A program made the translations under genes and the position numbers. Below are positions 57,647 to 64,000 of a stretch of 64,000 bases of DNA, one piece after another. Location of the stretch: positions 2,475,884 to 2,539,883 of the forward strand of contig OX155980.1 in the NCBI GenBank assembly GCA_944548615.1, written 5' to 3'. Position 1 is the stretch's first letter, and each line of letters begins with the position of its first letter. Source of the stretch: Micropterix aruncella (Eukaryota; Arthropoda; Insecta; Lepidoptera; Micropterigidae). The notes beneath the pieces are model-generated. The model saw only the letters and a list, made by a program, of their open reading frames with translations. It ran no database searches and was not told the origin of the DNA.

Positions 57647-58739
57647 TCACAAATAAACAACTAGTTAGGCTGCAACGTAGTCAGATTAAGGCGACGATGT
57701 AGGTAAATTTCGAAAATTACATTTTTTGGCAATTTTTGAACAGTCATACTGAAATAACTGATGATGTTAGCCAACAAAAAAAAATTATCGTAACTCACCG
57801 TACCTTTCTTAAGTAGATAGCTATTTCAGATTTTTTTTAAAGTATTGGAAAATTGAGGAAAATAATTAAATCTGGGAGCTATACAGGAAATTTTCATTTT
57901 AGAGCATTTTTTGAAACGTGCCTCACACTAAACTGCACGATCAAGAAACTCAAAAAAAATACTACGGCATTTTAACAATAGTTGTAAAGAGGGACGCTTT
58001 GGCATAAATTTAAAAAAATAAGTTTTTCTTGTTAAAAAAAAATATATAAAAAGTGTAACTTTCATCCATATTCACTGTTAAATATTACTTATTACTGTGT
58101 GTTTTTTTTCAAGTTTGTTTTTTTTCACATAAACTATGTACAATAAACTTGTAGTACTGACGATTATTTTTTTCAAATAAAATATCAGTATATTTTAAAA
58201 ATAATATTTTGCAGAGCCCGTTTATATTATTTTTGTCATACAATGAGATGAGCGCGCTCTTCTCGCGACGACGCGCTGGCATTCAAAATGCCGCAAGCGA
58301 CATTGGGTCAATATGGTTCTTATGTGGGGATCAATTACTGATTCAAATGGCATAACAGCCAACCTTTTATAGTGAAATGTTATTGGCTCTTAGAAACGTG
58401 GTTCATTTCGGCTTCGAAGGCCGACATATGCGGTTGCGTTCGCGACGCTCTGTTTCATGACTTATTATTACCAAATTGACATTTCGATGGATCGGAGATG
58501 TGAAAGTAAAAAAATAGGTATCGGTTTTAGATGGCTATTTCACCGTGTAAATGAAAGAGGTTTAAAAACATGATAAATCATATGTTGAAAAATAGAAACA
58601 ATAATAAGTAAAATAATATTTAATATTTTATTTTTTTTTATTTTAATTTACAATATTACTTTTTTTTAATAAAAAGTGTTCATTTATTTGATAACAATGT
58701 TTCTTTATGTATAAAAACAAAAAAAAAAAATACATATCG

Positions 58740-58823
58740 GTAGGTTTTGAACCTACGACCGGTGTGATCTTATGCGAGTTTAAAGCAAGTGCGCCACTTC
58801 AGCTTGCTTCCTGCGAGTCAAAA
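58740..58823 (-). repeat. tRNA-like sequence inside transposon B
   Basis: Counterpart of 31678-31763, with B box GGTTCAAAACC and A-box-like AAGCTGAAGTGG on the minus strand and a few substitutions. Confidence 0.5.
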
Positions 58824-59052
58824 TGTGTGTATATAAGGGGACAGTAAATAATGCCAATACATTTGCGTTAGAGCCATATGACAGAGCTATACACCATGTA
58901 TAAATATAATATACAATTAGGCTACGATTCTGACCGTTCTAATATAGAAAACCGTCAGATAGGCAGAATTGTAATTTAAAAAACAAAACGTAGGTATCTA
59001 CTTTTTAAAAGCTTTTATTCAACTTGTAATGTCTGTGAAAAAAAATCTAAAA

Positions 59053-60193
59053 ATGCGAAGAAATATTACATCAGCAGTAGCTTACAATAAATGTCAAAAC
59101 TTTTCAATTGATGAGAAAATTGATTGCCTGTATAATGACATTTTGAACGCCCTGATAGATGCATTTGGAAACCATGATAAATGTAGAAGTTTTTAAAATT
59201 GTTTGTCGGAAAATGAAACACTGGATGCAATGAGTTGTTTGATGGGTGACATTATTTGGGAAAGAATACGTTACATAACTTAAAACGTAGGTAGCAATAC
59301 ATGCAAGAAGCCTAATTCATGATGTAGATACCTAGTAATGTTCTCGAAAGGTTTAACGGCATCATTGCAAAATTTATTGGTGGTAAGAGGACAAATTACA
59401 TCCAAAAGCAGTCTTACCAAGCGCGATGTAATGCGGCAGTTATATCATTTAATACAAAACAGCCACTGTCAAGATTACATAAAAAATATATAGGCAAAAG
59501 TCCCTCTGGCAGGATATCAAAAGTGGAATAAAGAAGACAGAGGCATTTAAGTAAATCCATTCTTTATAAAAGAAATAAAAGCAGAAAGTTTTTTGAAAAA
59601 AAAAAACAATAATTCGCATTATGGAGAACATTGCAACCAACCCGATGTTCCATCAGAAATATTCGAAAAAAGCAAAGCTCTGTTATTTCAAGAATTGGAA
59701 AATAGAAAAATGATGGATTGCCAATTGAAAAACTTACGGTTATTCAAGGTGAAAGCAGCGAGTGGTTGGAATTACGAAGAAAAATGGTAACTGCGTCTAA
59801 CTTTGGCAAAATTGTCAATAGTTAACAACACACAAAATGCGCCAATTTAGTTAAATCCATGACTGAAAATGGGATTTGAGCAACGTAGCATCAATTTGCC
59901 ATGGAAAAGAAAATGAAACAACTGCACTAGAATGAAAAATATGTCTAGAAAAAGTGGAAATTCAGCAATGTGGATTATTCATTGACCCTAAATTTCCATT
60001 TTTGGGATCTTCTCCAGATGGAATATCTGATGATTATATTTTTGAAGTCAAATTTCCCATTACAGCGCATAGAATCTGGTTAACGGAAGCGACAAGAAAA
60101 AGAAAAGTGACATTTTGGAAACAGAAAGATGGAAAACTTGAAATCAGCATCAAACATCACTGGTACGTTCAAGTTCAAGGACAGGTCCATATA
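59053..60193 (+). pseudogene. transposon gene with YqaJ-type nuclease domain, copy B, first part
   Basis: Same order and same lesions as copy A: ATG at 59053, a stop after DKCRSF, VLERFNGIIAKFIGGKR, a 65-codon open stretch at 59593-59790, a frame change before MVTASNFGKIV. An 80-codon clean stretch from 59954 has FPFLGSSPDGI (Ser for Ala relative to A), FEVKFPI and VQGQVHI. The shared stops show that the gene was already dead when the ancestor of A and B spread. Confidence 0.75.
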
Positions 60194-60936
60194 TAATTTC
60201 TTTTTATTTATTTATTTTTTATTTTATTTCTGGAAAAATACAGCGCATACAATATACATACGTGGGCATAAATGTAGAAAAAAAAGAAAAACATTACGCC
60301 TATAATCGTTTATTACACATTTGGATTTCAGCATATTACACTTAAAAATTAATTATAAAATAAACAAAGTTCATATTAAATATAAAAAATATATAGAAAA
60401 GAGATGGGGGAGGTAGGGAATTGGAAGTGATTAGGAAGAAGGAGTTAGACGATGGTATGTGTATATGTATATAGATATAAATAAAGATAAAGATAGGTCG
60501 TATAGTGGATATATAGATACAGATATTTATTGATGTTTATAGGTATTTATAGATATATAATAAATATTTATAGATATTTATAAATATTTGTGGTAGCTAC
60601 TGATATGTTGTATAGAAAGTATATAACTAATTACTATAGGTATTAACAAGCTCGTTAGGTGCAATTGATTTGAATAATTCTTTAACGAACGTCGGTTGGT
60701 TGAGGTTGAAAATGTCGATGGTGGAGAAACAAGAGTCGTACGTGCATATCAGCCCATAAGCGATGGAATGTTTCCCGTAGTTGGTATTGGCACGAGAGAC
60801 CTCAAACGTGCGTGAATTGCGAATTAATCGCTGAGGAACGAAAAAACGTAAGTTTTCAACAAGGTATGAACTATCTGTGGTATTGTGGATAACTTTAAAG
60901 AAAGTGTGCTGGAAAGAAACTGTAACTGGAACGATA
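60194..60936 (-). mobile_element. LINE 3' tail inserted in the YqaJ gene (copy B)
   Basis: 743 bp, between CATATA (60188-60193) and GATATA (60937-60942, one change from the duplication). The minus strand encodes the RT C-terminus NLRFFVPQRLIRNSRTFEV...NTNYGKHS and closes at 60627; the rest is 3' UTR with an A-rich end. It is the unbroken form of the insertion seen in copy A. Confidence 0.8.
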
Positions 60937-61185
60937 GATATAACTGGAAAGGAAGTGTGCCTATTTACATTTTGGTCTGGTAAAAACGATCTCCTCAAAA
61001 CCGAATATATACAGACGGATGATTTGATTTGGACAAATGTCATGGAAAAAACTTGTTTGTTTTTATATGGACTGTGTATTACCTGAAGTTATCGATCCAG
61101 GAGTATGAAGGAATATGGATTTAAGGGAGCCTGAATACACTTTGAAAGAAGCAAATAAAAGAAACGACACGATAAAACGAAAGAA
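60937..61185 (+). pseudogene. YqaJ-type nuclease gene, copy B, distal part
   Basis: ITGKEVCLFTFWSGKNDLL, TDDLIWTNVMEK and FLYGLCIT continue the gene from 60193, then the same frameshift as in copy A and a diverged tail. One residue differs from A (TDDL for TNDL). Confidence 0.65.
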
Positions 61186-62660
61186 ATCGGTTCCTCTCCC
61201 TTGTCCAACGCTTAAGCGGTAGTTAGTTTTCAGTGATTCCATCACAAAGTGAGCAAAGAACTCACAGAGAATGTACTTGCCAATAACACTCCAAAGCAAA
61301 GCACAAGCAATATAGAGCCACCGAAAAGTATACGATATTCCAAATCTGTGCTGAGTACAGATCTAATTAATAATGATGAACAGGCTTTTGAAAATGTATT
61401 ATCATTTGATGAATTTTAATTACAAAAGTCGGCGCACCACTACAAAGCGACACTGTCAAGGCTACAAAAAGGAAGTCTCAAATGTACTGCGCAATTTTAA
61501 ATGTATTTATTCGTCTCCTTACATTTAATATGTATGTATCTACTCAGAAATAACAGACTACTTTGCCAACCAGAAATGTCTTCATGATTTTTTGTCTTAA
61601 TGATTTTATATTTTCATTAATAAATATTTATTTTTAATGATGTGTATTTCTTTAAAGTTTACAATGATGTGCTTACAGTATCTAAAAATAAATTATATTA
61701 CTTTTTAATTAAATAATTATTTAATGATAATGTACAAGGCGATGGGTGTCGTTATGTCCTCCTCAAAGAACTATTATACCGCGAATAAATAGTTCGATAC
61801 ACAATGTTGTTTTTTAATTCGATGCTAAATGTTTTTTTCTGCCAAAAAATACTATCAAAAACTGTCACTACACTATCAAAAAAATACTAAAGCTGTATCT
61901 CACGGAACATGAATTGCGATTTATATCATTTAAAAGCCCTTGGAAAACTGTATCCAAAACAGTTAACGGCATTTCTCCAATTGTCATCTATCACCATTTA
62001 AAATAATTTTAAAATGTCGAAAATTAATTAGTGACAGGTGACTGTTCTTAATACAGTTTTTCAGGGGCTTTCAAATGACATATCGCAAATGAAATTCTGT
62101 AAGATATGGCTTCTGTCAATTTTTGACAGTGATAGTTTGGTTTAACAGTTGACAGCCAAAATCTAATGGGCGCATACCAGGGTGATACTATACCTATGTT
62201 CCAAATTTCAACTCAATCGGTTCAACGGCTCGGCAGTTATCGTGAGAGATTACATACATGCAAACAGACATAGATTTTTCTGAAAATGGTCTTAATCATC
62301 TTGGTGGACCTCAAAATGGACATCTCTATCGTTATCTAAACATTTTTTTCCGCACGATCACAACACCTTCCCTACCAGTGACAGCCGGGAAAGTAATATA
62401 ATGTTCAAGTTTAGATGATGATAAAGCGTAGCCTTCTTCACCAGCGTAGGTACATGACACTTGCATAATCCCAAAATATAAATCCCATTGCAATAGTGTA
62501 TACCTAGTGTGTTTAGTCCAGACATCGATAGCGAGTGAATATCGCTGCGAGATGAGTCAACATAATAAACACCTGCCCCGTCGCGAGGGGAGGGGGTAAG
62601 TAGGCGGGGCTTAAAAACTCAGATACGGTTTATTTTTTAAGTAGTACGTCGCCTTAACTG

Positions 62661-62873
62661 TTAATCCGGCCCTGATTGCATGGTTGCAGTATCAGAAGCT
62701 TGTTTGCAGTTAGTAAACAATTTCCGTCCTGGGCACCGCGAATCGTTAACGTTTGTCCGTCCGGGTGAGGACGCGAAACGAGATACCTCGCTAGCAAGCT
62801 CGTTCACTGCGAATATAACCGTATAGCTAAATGCGCTCGAAATTACATCTAAAATCACGAATAGCAGGATCAT
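62661..62873 (-). CDS. short open frame with signal-peptide-like start (uncertain)
   Basis: A 70-codon minus-strand frame in the 230-bp gap between transposon B and a Helitron. Residues 1-20 (MILLFVILDVISSAFSYTVI) are hydrophobic like a secretion signal; the rest is polar and has two cysteines (RCPGRKLFTNC). It stops 3 bp from the TTAA of the transposon. No family is recognised. It could be a first exon or remnant of a host secreted-protein gene, or chance. Confidence 0.25.
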   Translation of the reverse strand: MILLFVILDVISSAFSYTVIFAVNELASEVSRFASSPGRTNVNDSRCPGRKLFTNCKQASDTATMQSGPD

Positions 62874-62887
62874 CTTTTATAGGGCAA

Positions 62888-63628
62888 CTAGCTGACCCGT
62901 GCCCACTGCGTTGGGCGTAAAACTTTTTACTTATGATGAAATTATGAGTGTGGTTTGGTTAGTAGTGAGTGCTATGATTTATTTCCTGACTGCCAAAATA
63001 TGGGTTATATTTTTACTGCATATGTATGTATGTATTTGCATGCCAATTTGACTATATTACCGTTATTTGTGAGTGTCTTCTTGTGAGTGTCTTATTTGTG
63101 AGTGCTTATCTATTTAACCATATATGCAGAAAAAGTGAAATTATATGCAGTAAAAAAGAAAAGTCTTTTGTTTTATACACTTGAGACGATATATTTACTT
63201 ATTTTGATAATAATTCATACTTGTTGATAATATGACTAATAAACATGACATAACGATTTAAATTATTTTTTTAATTTGAAAAACTACTTTTTGTGACTTA
63301 AATATAAAAGTTAGACATACGCTGTCACTGACTTTTTTGTAGATATTATCAAGTTCTACAACTTTTCTCTAGAACTTAAACATATATCTCTCATCGTTAA
63401 GGCAGCGTTAGTTAGAAACGTTTTCGTTCGAACTTTTTTCCCGAGTTACTTTGGAAATTCGACTACCACGAAAAGGTCTTTTAATTTTTCGGATTTATAT
63501 ATAGCCTGTGACACTCACAAATAACGTGGCTTTCTATTGGTAAAATAATTGTCAAAATCGGTTCAGTAGATCCAGAGATTACTTCCTACAACCTCACAAA
63601 CTTTACCTCTTTATAGTATTAGTATAGA
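62888..63628 (-). mobile_element. Helitron copy II
   Basis: Same family and orientation as 4539-5263. CTAGCTGACCCGTGCCCACT at the left (preceded by A) and TTAGTATAGA at the right (followed by T), which on the minus strand give TC...CTAG with A|T insertion. Non-coding. Confidence 0.85.
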
Positions 63629-64000
63629 TGTATACACTTTTATAATAGAATACTTAAGGAATTTAAAGTTACCGTAACAATAATGTGAGTCTCTAATTAA
63701 AATCTATGTCTTTTAATTATGGTTTTTAGATTTCTATTTTAAAATATTATTCCCAGTCCAACTTAGATTGAAAGACGCATAAACATATAAATTAGATTTT
63801 AGAGAGATGATTAATTTGTATCTACCTTTTTTATTATTATTAGGTATTTTTTAAATTAGATTTGAAGGAAAATGATATTTTTTTTTAAAGAAAAACACTT
63901 ATTTAGAAGTAAAACAATCGACGTAGCATCCCTGCAACTCGATAGCTTTAATCCAAAGTTTTTCCCACCCCTTTAAACAAAAAAAAAATCATTTTCTAAA
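63629..64000. other. unannotated spacer at window end
   Basis: AT-rich with A/T runs; nothing recognised. Confidence 0.5.

Larger units (their letters stand above)
57690..62653 (+). mobile_element. TTAA-flanked DNA transposon, copy B (4,964 bp)
   Basis: Starts GGCGACGATGTAGG after TTAA (57686-57689) and ends TACGTCGCC before TTAA (62654-62657). Near-identical to copy A, same orientation, ~27 kb apart. It lacks the RTE-derived and BEL/Pao insertions of A but has the same LINE tail in its YqaJ gene. No transposase with a recognisable catalytic core survives, so it must have moved in trans or died since. Confidence 0.88.

Overview
This window is intergenic, repeat-dominated DNA from an insect, most likely a moth or butterfly. 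The evidence is the mix of element types: AT-rich Helitrons with the TCTATACTAATATT / CTAG ends common in Lepidoptera, a BEL/Pao retrotransposon, an RTE-like LINE, several 5'-truncated insect LINE tails, tRNA-derived SINEs and a clip-domain serine protease fragment. I found no intact host gene. The only long intact coding region is the Gag-Pol of the BEL/Pao element. Everything here is read by eye; element classes are family-level calls and similarity was not measured.

Layout. 1-2.4 kb: a solo LTR (378-986) and a rearranged copy of an unclassified 0.7-kb retroposon family, called F here. 2.4-5.3 kb: two copies of a ~0.6-kb non-autonomous element, called H here (one a fold-back), and a Helitron. 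5.7-7.4 kb: a LINE tail split by a solo LTR. 7.5-10.3 kb: a TTAA-flanked piggyBac-like element carrying two H copies and a SINE. 10.3-19.4 kb: old LINE fragments, Helitrons and a small MITE. 20-30.4 kb: more H copies, one nested inside another, further F copies nested in each other and in a SINE tail, and another solo LTR. 30.6-45.7 kb: a TTAA-flanked DNA transposon (copy A) with a broken YqaJ-nuclease gene. It has been invaded in turn by a LINE tail, by an RTE-derived element carrying a serine-protease fragment, and by the complete BEL/Pao element. 46-57.6 kb: H copies (two head-to-tail), a tandem Helitron array, a near full-length RTE-like LINE, an F copy and a Helitron. 57.7-62.7 kb: copy B of the TTAA transposon, which keeps the pre-insertion sites of both copy-A-only insertions. 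The window ends with a Helitron.

The elements date one another. Copy B against copy A proves the exact ends and target duplications of the BEL/Pao element (ATAAT) and of the RTE-derived insertion (TGTTGTAT). The LINE tail inside the YqaJ gene is shared by A and B, so it predates their spread. The two BEL/Pao LTRs are equal in length (1,568 bp) and I saw one difference between them, so that insertion is recent. The most novel-looking items are the F family (five insertions with 13-14-bp target duplications and no terminal inverted repeats), the protease fragment whose domains are in permuted order, and the head-to-tail H dimer.
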